DNA of 64,000 bases from an uncultured Burkholderiales bacterium (GCA_903838355.1 CAILYC010000040.1:98086-162085), one strand, 5' to 3'; counted from the stretch's first letter, positions 1-9,284 are shown. Numbers and translations: made by a program. Notes: a model not told the origin generated them from the sequence alone.

Positions 1-1
1 G

Positions 2-823
2 AGTCAAATGCAATCCATTGGGTTCCATAGCCTTGAGTCACCCCCATTGCACAACCCCGAGCAGTCTGTGCAGCAAAACGCCTGGTCGCCCCCTGAGCGT
101 ACTCAATGGAGTGCGAGCTCGCCGTCCTCCTCAACCCAAAGCAACAGTTGGCCCACCTTGCTCACTCCCGCGCAGGTCAAGCACTGGGAAAATGCAAGCG
201 CACAACAAGCCCGCGACCATTACCAGTACAACGCGGGCAAACACTTTGACGAGGCCAGTGATTATTTATTCGACTCGCCCCATGTTCCCAGACTTGAGGT
301 GTTTGCACAATACGCCATGCGCGCTTTGGGCGCTCAAACCCCCTTGCTCACAGGGCTCACGCATTTGATGGCATTGATTCATGAGGAGTTTGCCTACAAG
401 AGCAAAAGCACCGAAGTCAATACGCCATTGATCGATACCTTTGCGAGCCGCACGGGGGTTTGCCAAGATTTCGCCCACATCATGGTGGCGTGCTGCCGCT
501 CATTTGGCCTGGCAGCGCGCTATGTGAGTGGGTATATTTTGACCCTACCTCCTGAGGGACAAGCTCGGCTCATCGGCTCGGATGCGTCTCACGCTTGGGC
601 CTCGGTCTATCTGCCTGGCGTGGACTCGACGCCTGGCAGCGCCGGCGTGTGGTTTGACTTTGACCCCACCAACAACCGCTCTGGCGTGTACTCGCCAGGA
701 GAGGACTACATCACCACCGCCTTTGGGCGAGACTACTCTGACGTGTCACCCGTGAGGGGAGTCATTCAAGGCGGGAACGACCATTTGCTCGACGTTGCGG
801 TCACGGTGCAGCCACTTGGCTAA
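2..823 (+). CDS. Transglutaminase-like cysteine peptidase family protein (5-prime end probably cut by window edge)
   Basis: Transglutaminase-like fold protein. From the first ATG at 8, the catalytic triad candidates are Cys152 in GVCQDFAH, His195 in SHAWASVYLP and Asp219 in FDFDPTNN, in the order and spacing of the bacterial transglutaminase-like family. No in-frame stop lies between base 2 and the ATG, and family members usually carry a beta-rich N-terminal domain ending in a conserved L-x-P segment. Here the first 50 residues are low-complexity (Ser/Pro/Gln), so either the start lies outside the window or this N-terminus is divergent. The reaction is unknown; many relatives behave as proteases or amidases rather than crosslinking enzymes. 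It converges on the yaeQ-like gene. Confidence 0.85.
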   Translation, partial: SQMQSIGFHSLESPPLHNPEQSVQQNAWSPPERTQWSASSPSSSTQSNSWPTLLTPAQVKHWENASAQQARDHYQYNAGKHFDEASDYLFDSPHVPRLEVFAQYAMRALGAQTPLLTGLTHLMALIHEEFAYKSKSTEVNTPLIDTFASRTGVCQDFAHIMVACCRSFGLAARYVSGYILTLPPEGQARLIGSDASHAWASVYLPGVDSTPGSAGVWFDFDPTNNRSGVYSPGEDYITTAFGRDYSDVSPVRGVIQGGNDHLLDVAVTVQPLG

Positions 824-922
824 GTGCACACGCCCTGCGTGATTGCCCATCACGGGTCGCCGACTGGATGGACTTGAGTGGGGTTCACGTCTGCAAAACA
901 ACACCCAAATCTGGTGCAAAAC

Positions 923-1486
923 CTAAACGGACATCAAGGTGGCTTGCACTTCAATGCTGCCTCGCTCACTGCTCAAGGTGAGGGTTTGCTCTTGAATGGT
1001 CGCTTGCAAATTCATGCTTCGCTCGGCCAAGCTCACCAAGGACTGGGTCACCTCGTGGGGGAGGCCCCACACTTGCAATTTCTGTAGACGTGAGACTTTG
1101 TTGCGAATGCCGTTCCACCAAATTTCTTTGGCATGGTTGAACGCATAAACCAGCACGAGATCGGCTTGCGAACACGCTTTGCTCAAAGGCTTGTCTTCGG
1201 GTTGCCCCACTTCGATCCAGACCCGTTTTCTGGAGGTGAAGTCAAGCAAATACAAATCGGGGTCGTTGGGATCTGATAGCCCCGCACCGAACACCCAAGA
1301 CCCATCTCCCTTGCAAATCTCTTGAAGTCGGTAGGCATTCAATGCCAAAGCCACCAGGCGCACCATCATGCGTTCATCGGTTTCGCTTGGATGTCTAGCC
1401 AAGGTGAGGGTGTGGTCTTCGTAATAGGAGTGGTCTATGTCTGCGATGTGCAGTTGAGCTTTGTAAATGGTGGACTTGATGGCCAT
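923..1486 (-). CDS. yaeQ: YaeQ family protein
   Basis: 187-residue protein matching YaeQ in length and along its whole sequence: N-terminal MAIKSTIYKAQLHIADIDH, then SDPNDPDLYLLDFTSRKRVWIEVGQP. YaeQ structures have a PD-(D/E)xK nuclease-like core; D78, E92 and Q94 fall in the part equivalent to that active site, but a nuclease activity is not established. It was once reported to suppress rfaH defects in enterobacteria, and the function remains unclear. The start ATG at 1486 directly precedes the conserved N-terminus. It stands alone, convergent with the transglutaminase-like gene. Confidence 0.9.
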   Translation of the reverse strand: MAIKSTIYKAQLHIADIDHSYYEDHTLTLARHPSETDERMMVRLVALALNAYRLQEICKGDGSWVFGAGLSDPNDPDLYLLDFTSRKRVWIEVGQPEDKPLSKACSQADLVLVYAFNHAKEIWWNGIRNKVSRLQKLQVWGLPHEVTQSLVSLAERSMNLQATIQEQTLTLSSERGSIEVQATLMSV

Positions 1487-1623
1487 GGGCGCTTTCAGAC
1501 AGAGGATAGAGCAGGCCCAAAAAAACTCTTTTTTCTAGGGCCAATTCGTTGACACACCACAGCCTGGCCGCTCAAGTCTTCCGCGCGAAGGTAAGCTTGA
1601 GCGACCAAAGGACAGGAGAGGGA

Positions 1624-2139
1624 TTAGCTCGCTAGAGAGCCGGCCAAATAGTCGCGCTTACCCAAAGGCACGCCATTGTGGCGCAAGATGCTGTAGGCGG
1701 TTGTGATGTGGAAATACATATTGGGTAGGACCCAGTGAAGCAAATAATCTTCTGCAACCATGGTTTTGGTTTCCTTGCCCACGGGAAAAGTCACCTCCCG
1801 CCCAGCACCTTGGTCCATGGCTTGGGGGCTCACAGTCTCGATCCAAGCAATGGTTTTGGCCACACGCTCAACCAAATCGGCCATGGTTGCCTCGGTGTCG
1901 TCGAATTTGGGGGCCTCCACAAGAGCAATTCTTGCTGCGCCAAATTTGGCTGCATCACAAGCAATCAAGATTTGGCGCTTGAAGGGCAGCATATCGGGTG
2001 CCAGACGGAAATCCACCAACACCTGGGGATCAAATCCTCGCTCAGAGGCGTTGGCGATGGTCTTTTGCAAACACGTTTTCAAATTACCGAGAAAAAGCTT
2101 AAAAACTGGCAAACTCGCTGTTGACAATAGGTTAGACAT
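1624..2139 (-). CDS. DUF1993 family protein
   Basis: 171-residue protein of the DUF1993 family, often found near oxidative-stress or catabolic genes; the function is unknown, and the four-helix DinB-like fold is a prediction only. Conserved family features are visible: an N-terminal LPVFKLFLGNLKTCLQK helix, GFDPQVLVDFRLAPDMLPFKRQI in the middle, and the C-terminal PNMYFHITTAYSILRHNGVPLGKRDYL. The start at 2139 is chosen over an upstream ATG at 2226 because AAGGAA lies about 9 bases before it and the family N-terminus begins here. It is divergent from the TPR membrane protein across a 455-base gap. Confidence 0.88.
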   Translation of the reverse strand: MSNLLSTASLPVFKLFLGNLKTCLQKTIANASERGFDPQVLVDFRLAPDMLPFKRQILIACDAAKFGAARIALVEAPKFDDTEATMADLVERVAKTIAWIETVSPQAMDQGAGREVTFPVGKETKTMVAEDYLLHWVLPNMYFHITTAYSILRHNGVPLGKRDYLAGSLAS

Positions 2140-2594
2140 TCGAAAAAGTTCCTTGAAAAAATAAATCATACGGGAAGGTTCGCGCTTGAAGCATAGGCCG
2201 CCGCGGTGCGCTACCCCACCCAGCATCTTAACCGCTACCGCGCGAATAAAATAGGGTCCCCGCTATAGGGGCGTCAAGTCCAAACCCTACCCTAGGGCGA
2301 CCATGCTGGGGCTTTTCGGCGGTCTTAAGGCATTCGCCTCATGGCAACAATGCCCTTTGGTTCTTTTGTCCTTTGGCTCTTTGGCCCTACAAGCAAGATG
2401 ACTCGCACCGCCTTTGCCAAATTAGGGCAAAATAGGTGACTCTAGGATTGAAAATCAGCCTCCAAAAGAAACCCTTGTGCCCCATCGGCAAGCCCCGTGA
2501 CACACAAGCGACAAGCTTCTTTAGACTGCTGGGCTTGAATTCGAAGAACTCACCCTCAAATGGATTGTCATTGCCTTATAGGAGTTTGATCCAC
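2140..2594. other. 455-base intergenic region between divergent genes
   Basis: No gene supported. It must contain the promoters of the DUF1993 gene (minus) and the TPR protein gene (plus). It holds an inverted repeat, CCCC-GCTATA-GGGG at 2258-2271, and one CCTAGG motif inside CCCTAGGG at 2290-2297. No good sigma-70 promoter stood out. Confidence 0.5.
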
Positions 2595-3467
2595 ATGAAT
2601 TTCACCCTTTTACCCAAAAGCGTCACCCAGGGTTTGCTGTCTTTGGCCTTGCTGGGCCTCTCAGCATCCTCTTGCTTGGCGGCTGACCCCTCAATGAACG
2701 AGGTCTACAAGGCAGCCGAGTCGGGCAATTTCGCCCAGGCCGACGCCATGATGAAACAAGTCTTGAGCGACCACCCCAACAGTGGCAAGGCGCACTTTGT
2801 CAATGCCGAACTCTTGGCAAAAGAAGGCCGACTTGAAGCCGCACGTGACGAACTTCAAATCGCAGAGAAACTAAGCCCAGGCTTGAGCTTTGCAAAACCC
2901 GAGGCCTTGAGTGGCTTGAAGGCACGCTTGAGCGCGCCGCCACCTGCCGTGGCGCAAAACAACAACTACGTGCCCAGCAATGAACGAGTCGCCAGCAGTT
3001 CTTCGAGCTTCTTGCCTTGGATCATCGGGTTTGCCGCCTTGGCCTTCATCTTTTTTGTGTATCGTATGTTTGCCAGACCCCAACAGGTCTACATGCCTCA
3101 GCCACAGTATGGTGGCATGGGCCCCACCCCCATGGGTGGTGGCATGCCCATGGGTCAGCCCTATGGCCCAGCACCCATGGGCGGTGGTGGCGGGATGGGC
3201 TCGGGAATCATGGGGGGCTTGGTCACGGGAGCGGCCGTTGGCGCTGGAATGGTGGCAGGAGAAGCCCTCATGCACAACGTTCTTGGAGAACACGGTAACT
3301 CCAATCAAGGCGGCTTTGCTCCCAACAACAACAGTTTTCAAGACAACGGCTACCCCACACAAAGTGGTGGCAACTACAACATGGGGGGCGACAACTTCGG
3401 GGTCCAAGACTCCGGCTCTTGGGACGACTCTTCTGGCGGTGGCGGCGGTGGTTCTGACGATTGGTAA
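2595..3467 (+). CDS. Exported TPR-containing single-pass membrane protein with Gly/Met-rich tail
   Basis: 290 residues. A signal peptide (hydrophobic SLALLGLSASSCLA, cleavage before ADPSMNE) is followed by a TPR-like helical region (about 35-110; SGNFAQADAMMKQVLSDHPN and AKEGRLEAARDELQIAEKL), a Ser-rich linker, a membrane helix (about 138-156, FLPWIIGFAALAFIFFVYRMF), a Met/Gly/Pro-rich stretch, a short hydrophobic glycine-rich segment and an acidic GGGGGGSDDW end. The layout suggests an inner-membrane scaffold with its TPR part in the periplasm. The start at 2595 has AGGAG about 10 bases upstream and begins the signal peptide; an in-frame ATG at 2436 lacks both. No specific function is assigned. 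Confidence 0.85.
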   Translation: MNFTLLPKSVTQGLLSLALLGLSASSCLAADPSMNEVYKAAESGNFAQADAMMKQVLSDHPNSGKAHFVNAELLAKEGRLEAARDELQIAEKLSPGLSFAKPEALSGLKARLSAPPPAVAQNNNYVPSNERVASSSSSFLPWIIGFAALAFIFFVYRMFARPQQVYMPQPQYGGMGPTPMGGGMPMGQPYGPAPMGGGGGMGSGIMGGLVTGAAVGAGMVAGEALMHNVLGEHGNSNQGGFAPNNNSFQDNGYPTQSGGNYNMGGDNFGVQDSGSWDDSSGGGGGGSDDW

Positions 3468-3573
3468 CCAAAGCTTGATTTCTTGAGCCTTGGGACTTCG
3501 CAGACTTCGCGGACTTCCCTGTCTTAACGCTCAAGTTTCAAAATCGCCCTCAGCCCCAAACAGTTGCGCCCAT

Positions 3574-4383
3574 TCAGAGTGGTGGCCTTTTGGGGCTTTT
3601 TTGTGCCTGAGCGTAACTCAAAACAGCCTCACTCACGGTGTGTCGCTCTTGGTCAATGGTGATCATGTGGTAACTGTTGTTCAAAATCAAGGTCTGCAGT
3701 GTGTGAGCTGGCCAATGCGACTCGAGCCAACGCACATTCCTCAAACTCGCCACCTCATCGAGCTCCGAGTGGATGGCCAGTGCCAAAGGCAGCGCACTGC
3801 CGGGTAAATGTTTCTTGACAAAGGAGCGCAGGCGAAAATTTTGCTTGAGGTGACCGATCTCCAGCACACTCGCCCCGACAGCCGAGATCCGACGACGCTC
3901 CAACTCACGCTTGATCCAGGCACGAATGCGCTCATCCTTGACGCCAAAGGGCTCTTTCTCGCGGTATTTCCAAAAGACGCCCAAAGGCGTGAACAGTGCC
4001 AAGGGCAAGAGCCAATGATAAAACGGAATGGACCAACCATCAACCCAAATGGAGGTCGACAGGAGCACCAAGGCGTCAACGCTGCGAGGGTATTTGATAC
4101 TCAAGGCCAAGGCCAAATTTGCCCCCGAAGACAATCCGACCAAGGTAATGCGCTCAAAGCCAGCGCGCTCGTGCAGAATTTGCTCATGCAAAAGCTCAAG
4201 CCAACTCTCAAATGGCGTGGCCACTTGCTGGGTTTTGTCTGGGTCAAAGGAGTAACCTGGAATGGTCACTGCTAAGGTGTGAAAGCCGTGCCGCTCCAAG
4301 ATGCGTTGGACGCTATTGAGCTCTTCGGGGGAACTGCATAGCCCAGGCAACATCAAAAAAAGAGTTCCCGTTGAATCTGTCAT
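3574..4383 (-). CDS. Alpha/beta hydrolase, carboxylesterase-like
   Basis: 269-residue alpha/beta hydrolase. The oxyanion-side motif LPGLCSSPEE is near residue 12. The nucleophile elbow GLSSG has Ser85, and the likely acid and base are Asp209 (HSELDE) and His239 (NNSYHMITID). The C-terminal SYHMITIDQER resembles the monoacylglycerol lipase/Est30-type carboxylesterase group. A hydrophobic lid segment lies around 115-140. Cytosolic, with no signal peptide; the substrate is probably a short acyl ester or lactone. It is convergent with the TPR protein gene and transcribed alone. Confidence 0.87.
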   Translation of the reverse strand: MTDSTGTLFLMLPGLCSSPEELNSVQRILERHGFHTLAVTIPGYSFDPDKTQQVATPFESWLELLHEQILHERAGFERITLVGLSSGANLALALSIKYPRSVDALVLLSTSIWVDGWSIPFYHWLLPLALFTPLGVFWKYREKEPFGVKDERIRAWIKRELERRRISAVGASVLEIGHLKQNFRLRSFVKKHLPGSALPLALAIHSELDEVASLRNVRWLESHWPAHTLQTLILNNSYHMITIDQERHTVSEAVLSYAQAQKSPKRPPL

Positions 4384-4633
4384 GAAGGCATGGGTGAGTC
4401 AAGCATAGGTTTGGATTATCCGCCAGTTTCACATCTCAGGCCTCAAACTGCAACCGCGAGCAGCCAACACCTTGGCCCATCAGAGCCGTGAGCAAGACGC
4501 CAGACCCACAAGCATTAAAAGCGCATATCAAACATATGACAAGCGCATTGCAAGTGCAATACCGCCTAAAATAAAGCTCCCAAAGCCCAGCTCAAACTGC
4601 GCTTGAATTCCTTACATTGAGTACACCACGACC

Positions 4634-5287
4634 ATGACGGACATTAAACTATTTCCCCACCCCCATTCGCTTTTTTTTAACACTCAAGCCTTTGGCCCAC
4701 TCAGGGGTCACTTGACCCTCAAAAGAATGCTCTCGCATTTGAGCTGCTGCCTGGTACTTTTGTGTGGCCTTGGGTCTTTGACCCGCGCACAAGCCTTTGA
4801 GATCCCTGCGGCGGGCACTTTGGAGGTGGCATTCTCACCAAACGAAGGCACGGAAGAGCTCGTGATCAAAGCGATCGATTCGAGCCGGCATGAAATCCGT
4901 GGTCTGGCCTACAGCTTTACCAATCCAGCCATCACCGAGGCATTGATTCGGGCCAAAAAACGCGGAGTTCAAATGACCTGGGTGGTGGACAAAAAAAGCA
5001 GCACGGTCGAGGACCACAGTGGCAAAGCGCGAGCTGCACTTTCAGCGCTGGTCAACGCCGGTTGCGAGGTCAGACTGATTGACCGCTTCCCCATTCACCA
5101 CGACAAGGTCATCATCATTGATCAACAAACGGTAGAACTCGGGAGCTTTAACTTTTCATCGGCAGCTGCGCACAAAAATTCTGAAAACGTTTTGGTCAAC
5201 TGGAACAATCCCAAACTCGCGCAAGTCTATTTGGGTCATTTTGATCGCAACTACCGCTTGTCGCAACCCTATCAAACACAGTACTGA
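4634..5287 (+). CDS. Secreted phospholipase D-like endonuclease (Nuc family)
   Basis: 217-residue single-motif PLD-superfamily protein, of the size of the Nuc endonuclease group that works as a dimer. The HKD motif is seen as His156-Asp157-Lys158 followed by Asp163 and GSFNFSSAA; the partner residues ENVLV come after. A hydrophobic secretion signal ends near TRAQA-FEIP (about residue 54), so it should act in the periplasm on DNA or phosphodiesters. The start is uncertain: ATG 4634 gives a long N-region, ATG 4727 a short signal peptide without positive charge, and a TTG at 4712 would retain Lys-Arg; none has a convincing Shine-Dalgarno. Convergent with mgtC. Confidence 0.85.
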   Translation: MTDIKLFPHPHSLFFNTQAFGPLRGHLTLKRMLSHLSCCLVLLCGLGSLTRAQAFEIPAAGTLEVAFSPNEGTEELVIKAIDSSRHEIRGLAYSFTNPAITEALIRAKKRGVQMTWVVDKKSSTVEDHSGKARAALSALVNAGCEVRLIDRFPIHHDKVIIIDQQTVELGSFNFSSAAAHKNSENVLVNWNNPKLAQVYLGHFDRNYRLSQPYQTQY

Positions 5288-5301
5288 AGTCACTGGCAGT
5301 C

Positions 5302-5976
5302 TTAACGATGCCACTCGATTTTCATCACACCGAGGTCGCGCAAGCTTGTTTCCAACTGCGCAATATCTCGCTCTGGTCGGTCGTGTTCAAAGGCAATTTT
5401 GTAGCCAATGGTGTGCTTGAGGTTTGGTAACACTTCGTGTGAAAAATTGCGTGGCTGACAATTGTGCTCTTTAAAAAAATGGCCCATGCACTCCAGCACC
5501 TTTTCGTAGCAAGGCGCGTCGCACACCAACTCGAGATGCACGCTCTCGGTCAAATAATCGTTGACCCCCATTTTTAGATTGAGCAGGTGTGCCAAATTGC
5601 GCAATATGGTGTTGGCCAAAACAATGACCACGGACGCAAAAAGGGCTTCTTGCCAGCGCGAGAGTCCACACAGAACCCCAACAGCAGCGCAACACCACAA
5701 AGTGGTTGCAGTGTTGACCCCTTGGGTTTGGGCCCCGTCTCGAAAGAGTAAGCCCCCGCCAATGAATCCGACACCCACCACGATTTGGCCAGCCATTCGC
5801 ACAGGTTCTATATAGCCTTGGTCGGCGCGACAAGTCCACACAAACAAGCACGCCCCCAAAGCCACCAAGGCGTTGGTTTTCAAATCCACCAGACGGCGAT
5901 GCCATTGGCGCTCGACACCCACAAGGGAGCCCAAAATGAGGGCAGTGGTCACTGCAATGACAAAGTTTTCATTCAT
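5302..5976 (-). CDS. mgtC: MgtC/SapB family membrane protein
   Basis: 224 residues. The N-terminal half has four to five membrane helices with the family marks LGSLVGVERQWHRR, KTNALVALGACLFV, VVGVGFIGGGLLFRDG and NTATTLWCCAAVGVLCG. The C-terminal half (about 145-224) is a soluble ACT-like domain, as in the full-length MgtC group (about 225-230 residues). MgtC proteins affect growth at low magnesium and F-type ATPase activity in other bacteria; here the role is inferred only from family. The start at 5976 is set at the conserved MNENFV, not at an upstream ATG whose extra codons come from a short tandem repeat. Confidence 0.9.
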   Translation of the reverse strand: MNENFVIAVTTALILGSLVGVERQWHRRLVDLKTNALVALGACLFVWTCRADQGYIEPVRMAGQIVVGVGFIGGGLLFRDGAQTQGVNTATTLWCCAAVGVLCGLSRWQEALFASVVIVLANTILRNLAHLLNLKMGVNDYLTESVHLELVCDAPCYEKVLECMGHFFKEHNCQPRNFSHEVLPNLKHTIGYKIAFEHDRPERDIAQLETSLRDLGVMKIEWHR

Positions 5977-6091
5977 GGACAAAGCCTTTGGTTTCTGAGT
6001 TGGCTGGTAAAACGCAAAGCAGCGCGAGGAAAGTGGGCATCTTATCTCGAAACACAACCGTGAGTTTGTCTTCGTGCAAAGCATTGACAAC

Positions 6092-6118
6092 ACAGGCAAC
6101 ACAGGCAACACAGGCAAC
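6092..6118. repeat. 9-base tandem repeat, three copies
   Basis: ACAGGCAAC occurs three times in a row, with a partial unit before it, in the leader between mgtC and the mipA-like gene. It reads through as a Leu-Pro-Val repeat in the spurious extended mgtC frame. A simple-sequence tract prone to copy-number change; no function assigned. Confidence 0.8.
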
Positions 6119-6159
6119 ATTTTTAACAGAAGTTCCTTGCACCCCAAGTCCAAAGCGCT

Positions 6160-6960
6160 TTAGTGGTCGAGCAATTTGTGGCTGAGCATGACCATGACGG
6201 TATGCTGTGAGCGAGACCCCATGACTGGGCTTTGCATCAAAGCGTTTGAAGCCTGCAGTGTTCCCACCCCCATGATCAGATCCATTGCATTGTTCAGGCT
6301 ATAGACCGCCCCAAAAGATTGGGACTGGTACAAAGCGCCGCCTTGTGTGGGCATGAAAAAGCCCTTCATCGAGGTGACGTGTTGCTGAGAATTCACACCG
6401 TAATAGCTCTGCCAGTAGACGGCATTTCCCCAGGTCTCATTGAAATCAAAGAAAGCATTCCATGGTTTGACCAAGGCCAACCCCAAGGTCACCCCAGCCT
6501 GGGCGAACTGCCTGGCCACGGGACTGGGGGTCTGCGCAACATTGCCGTAAAACGTCACCGCCTCCAAGATCGGCTGCCACTCAGCAAAGGCATAGAGATC
6601 AAAACTGCCACTTTGGTCTCCCAATCTTTGGTAATGCAAATCGGTGCTTTGGTGCCGGCCCAACATGTAATTGATGGACACCCCCGACTTGAATGGGGGG
6701 GTGTGGTTGAGCCACAAGCCCAATCCATTTTGAAGGCTCACAAAGGCCCGATCAGTCTCGAGCTTGAAATCCATGGTGGGCTCGAGCTTGGTGTCAATCA
6801 CCACCCCACGAAGAAGAGAAAGATTGGATTGATTGAGTCCGTAAGTGATCTCAGCGTGCCTCACCCCTTCAAGGATGTTAGATCCCTCATTGGCCAGCGT
6901 TCCCTGGCTCACCACGAGCCATGACAAACCCCAACAAAGCATAAAGGTGGCACGAAGCAT
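6160..6960 (-). CDS. MipA/OmpV family outer-membrane protein
   Basis: 266 residues with a signal peptide (MLRATFMLCWGLSWLVVSQGTLA) and alternating beta-strand pattern to a C-terminal strand ending in VMVMLSHKLLDH. The blocks GVSINYMLGR, LYAFAEWQPILEAVTFYGNV and NDAMDL-like YSLNNAMDLIMGVG match the MipA/OmpV (MltA-interacting protein) family of outer-membrane barrels. The start at 6960 comes after the kinase stop at 7020; a longer frame would run into the kinase gene. It lies 59 bases downstream of the sensor kinase on the same strand, so it is probably the last gene of a regulator-kinase-mipA operon and may be an output of it. Confidence 0.82.
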   Translation of the reverse strand: MLRATFMLCWGLSWLVVSQGTLANEGSNILEGVRHAEITYGLNQSNLSLLRGVVIDTKLEPTMDFKLETDRAFVSLQNGLGLWLNHTPPFKSGVSINYMLGRHQSTDLHYQRLGDQSGSFDLYAFAEWQPILEAVTFYGNVAQTPSPVARQFAQAGVTLGLALVKPWNAFFDFNETWGNAVYWQSYYGVNSQQHVTSMKGFFMPTQGGALYQSQSFGAVYSLNNAMDLIMGVGTLQASNALMQSPVMGSRSQHTVMVMLSHKLLDH

Positions 6961-7019
6961 TGCAATTGTTCCCACCTGAGACACCGTCTTGTTGCGCTCG
7001 ACCCAAGCCAGGACGGCTC

Positions 7020-8576
7020 TCACGCCGTTTCCAGCAAGTGGGCCACTGGCGCATGATTGGGCTGCATGAGCGCTTTGGGGTTGACCCTCAAGGTGACCTT
7101 GACCACATTTTGATCGTCCTCGACCATCTCCAACTCGGCATAATGCACGCGCGCAATTTCTCTGCACAAGCTCAGCCCCAAGCCATGGCCGTCAATCAAC
7201 CGGGTGTGCGAATCAATGCCTCGGTAAAACCGCTCAAACGCACGCTCGACCACATCGTGAGACATTTTGGGCGTGGGGTTGCTAAACACAACGACCAACT
7301 CATGGCGATCCATCTTCGCTTCAAAATGAATCCAACCATTTTCAATGTTGTAATTGACCGCGTTGGTGTAGAGGTTGTGGAACAACTGCTGAATGAGTTG
7401 CATATCACAATACCAGTACATGGCTTTTTGAATGTTGGAGATTATCTTCAACTTGTCTTGAAACATATTGGCATCCATCACCAATTCACCCAACATGTCG
7501 CTGATATTGACTTGGGCGGCGGACAAAGTAAGAGAGCCCGCGTCGGCCTTGGACAAGAGCAGGAGTTTATCGGTGATGGAGATCAAGCGGTCAATTTCGT
7601 CGGACATTTGCGACAGGCGAATTTGCTGTCTAGAGCCTTCTTCACAATCGGCAATCGCTCGCTCGGCGTAGCCTCGCAAAATGGTCAGAGGTGTACGCAG
7701 CTCGTGAGATGCGTCGGCAGAAAATCTCCCCGCCTGGAAAAAAGAAGCCCTCAGCCTTTCCCTGAGTAAATTAAAAACATCCACAAAATCCTTGAACTCA
7801 TTGAAACGCGACTGCGCGTGCAGTGGTTTGTCCAAGTCCTTGGTCTCGAGTTGAAAAAGACTTGTCTTGAGTTTTTCAAGTGGATTGATGACGGTGCGCG
7901 TAATCAAAAAGGTCGTCAAGATCACCGTGATCAACAAAACCGGCAGCACCGCTATCAAAACCTTGTCGCGAACATCCCAAATGAGCTCCACATAATCATC
8001 CATAGCAGATTTGGGCACAGCCACCCAACTCACCGGTGCATCGGGTCTGGTGGGGGTGAATTGAATCACCATCCAGCTCAGACCTTCAAGGGACAAGTCA
8101 GCAGACTGGACTTGCGTTTTGATTCCGTCGACTTGAAGGCTTTTCCAGGAATTGAACGAGCCCGCCACACGCATCAAATCACCACAAAATAATTTGGGAC
8201 TGATGCGAGGAAATATCGCTTGCACATCGGCGCTTGATTTGACATCCATGGACGCAAAGCCCTCTTGGTCACAACGCAAAGAACGCTGCACGACTTGCCC
8301 GATGAACAACCCTTTGAAGTCAAACTTAAGCCGATGCGATGGATCGCTTGAATGGGTGAGATCCCCTTGCTCTGGAGAAGGGTTCAAATCAAGCCCAGAC
8401 GCAAAGCGAATGACCAACTCCGACTGGATTTTGTCGTGAATGATGTTCCAGACCATCGTTTGCGAAACCCAGCGATTGAACACCACAAAAAGTAAGGTGC
8501 ACAAAAATGCTTGAATCGCGATCAGGAATCGAAATGAATAAACCCACTTGAAGGTGCGCAGGGTGTCAAAGCTCAT
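7020..8576 (-). CDS. Sensor histidine kinase (two-component system)
   Basis: 518-residue membrane histidine kinase. Membrane helices are near residues 15-33 and 207-226, enclosing a periplasmic sensor of about 170 residues without a recognisable named domain. A HAMP segment follows (NPLEKLKTSL), then HisKA with His291 in SADASHELRTPLT, the N box HNLYTNAVNYN, and the G box DGHGLGLSLCREI. The start at 8576 overlaps the end of the response-regulator gene by 11 bases, as usual for such pairs. It should phosphorylate the upstream OmpR-type regulator. The periplasmic loop has two Cys (in LRCDQEG and LFCGDL) that could form a disulfide. Stimulus unknown; the neighbouring mipA-like gene suggests envelope conditions. 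Confidence 0.92.
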   Translation of the reverse strand: MSFDTLRTFKWVYSFRFLIAIQAFLCTLLFVVFNRWVSQTMVWNIIHDKIQSELVIRFASGLDLNPSPEQGDLTHSSDPSHRLKFDFKGLFIGQVVQRSLRCDQEGFASMDVKSSADVQAIFPRISPKLFCGDLMRVAGSFNSWKSLQVDGIKTQVQSADLSLEGLSWMVIQFTPTRPDAPVSWVAVPKSAMDDYVELIWDVRDKVLIAVLPVLLITVILTTFLITRTVINPLEKLKTSLFQLETKDLDKPLHAQSRFNEFKDFVDVFNLLRERLRASFFQAGRFSADASHELRTPLTILRGYAERAIADCEEGSRQQIRLSQMSDEIDRLISITDKLLLLSKADAGSLTLSAAQVNISDMLGELVMDANMFQDKLKIISNIQKAMYWYCDMQLIQQLFHNLYTNAVNYNIENGWIHFEAKMDRHELVVVFSNPTPKMSHDVVERAFERFYRGIDSHTRLIDGHGLGLSLCREIARVHYAELEMVEDDQNVVKVTLRVNPKALMQPNHAPVAHLLETA

Positions 8577-9261
8577 TGGGAATGGCTTTAATCTTATAAC
8601 CCACACCACGAATGGACTCAATGGGAAAATCGGCCACATTTTTTTGGCTCGTAGGGGTCAACTTCTTTTTGATGCGCTGGATGCACACATCCACCACATT
8701 GGTTTGGGGATCAAATTCGATGGCCCAGACGTGCTTTAAAATTTGCTTACGGGTAAAGATGTGACCCGGCGTGCGCATTAAATACTCGAGCAAAGTAAAT
8801 TCACGCTGACTGAGCACCATGGCATGGTCGATCCATTGCACCCGTCGGGTGATGCGGTCTAAACTCAGTTCGCCCACGACCAACAATGAGCTCTCTTGTC
8901 CTTTGTGGGTGATCATCAAGGACTTCACCCGAGCAATCAGCTCTTCAACATAAAAGGGTTTGGGCAAGTAGTCGTTGGCACCAGCCTCAAATCCGATCAA
9001 GCGGTCACTCAAGTCACCCTTGGCGGTCAAGATGATCACAGGAATGGCATCACCGGACTGCCTGATGTTTTTCAACACCTCGATGCCATCCATTCCAGGG
9101 AGCATCAAATCGAGCACGATGGCATCGTATTGCCCGGTGAGCGCCGCTTTTAAACCGATAGAGCCCTGGGTAAAGTGATCGGTTTCAAAGCCCACCTGGG
9201 TAAAGCCTTGGAGGACAAAGTCGGCAATTTTAAGTTCGTCTTCGATGAGTAAAATTTTCAT
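8566..9261 (-). CDS. OmpR/PhoB family response regulator
   Basis: 231 residues. The receiver domain has the acidic pair EDE at 7-9, phosphoacceptor Asp51 (IVLDLMLPGMDG), Thr79 (ILTAKGD) and Lys101 (YLPKPF). The C-terminal winged helix (about 128-225) has LSQREFTLLEYLMRTPG, the recognition helix region NVVDVCIQRIKKKL and the wing IRGVGYKI. First gene of the regulator-kinase-mipA operon; upstream (9262-9464) is an inverted repeat that may be its own binding site. Confidence 0.94.
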   Translation of the reverse strand: MKILLIEDELKIADFVLQGFTQVGFETDHFTQGSIGLKAALTGQYDAIVLDLMLPGMDGIEVLKNIRQSGDAIPVIILTAKGDLSDRLIGFEAGANDYLPKPFYVEELIARVKSLMITHKGQESSLLVVGELSLDRITRRVQWIDHAMVLSQREFTLLEYLMRTPGHIFTRKQILKHVWAIEFDPQTNVVDVCIQRIKKKLTPTSQKNVADFPIESIRGVGYKIKAIPNEL

Positions 9262-9284
9262 ACCAATACTCTACATTTAAAACA

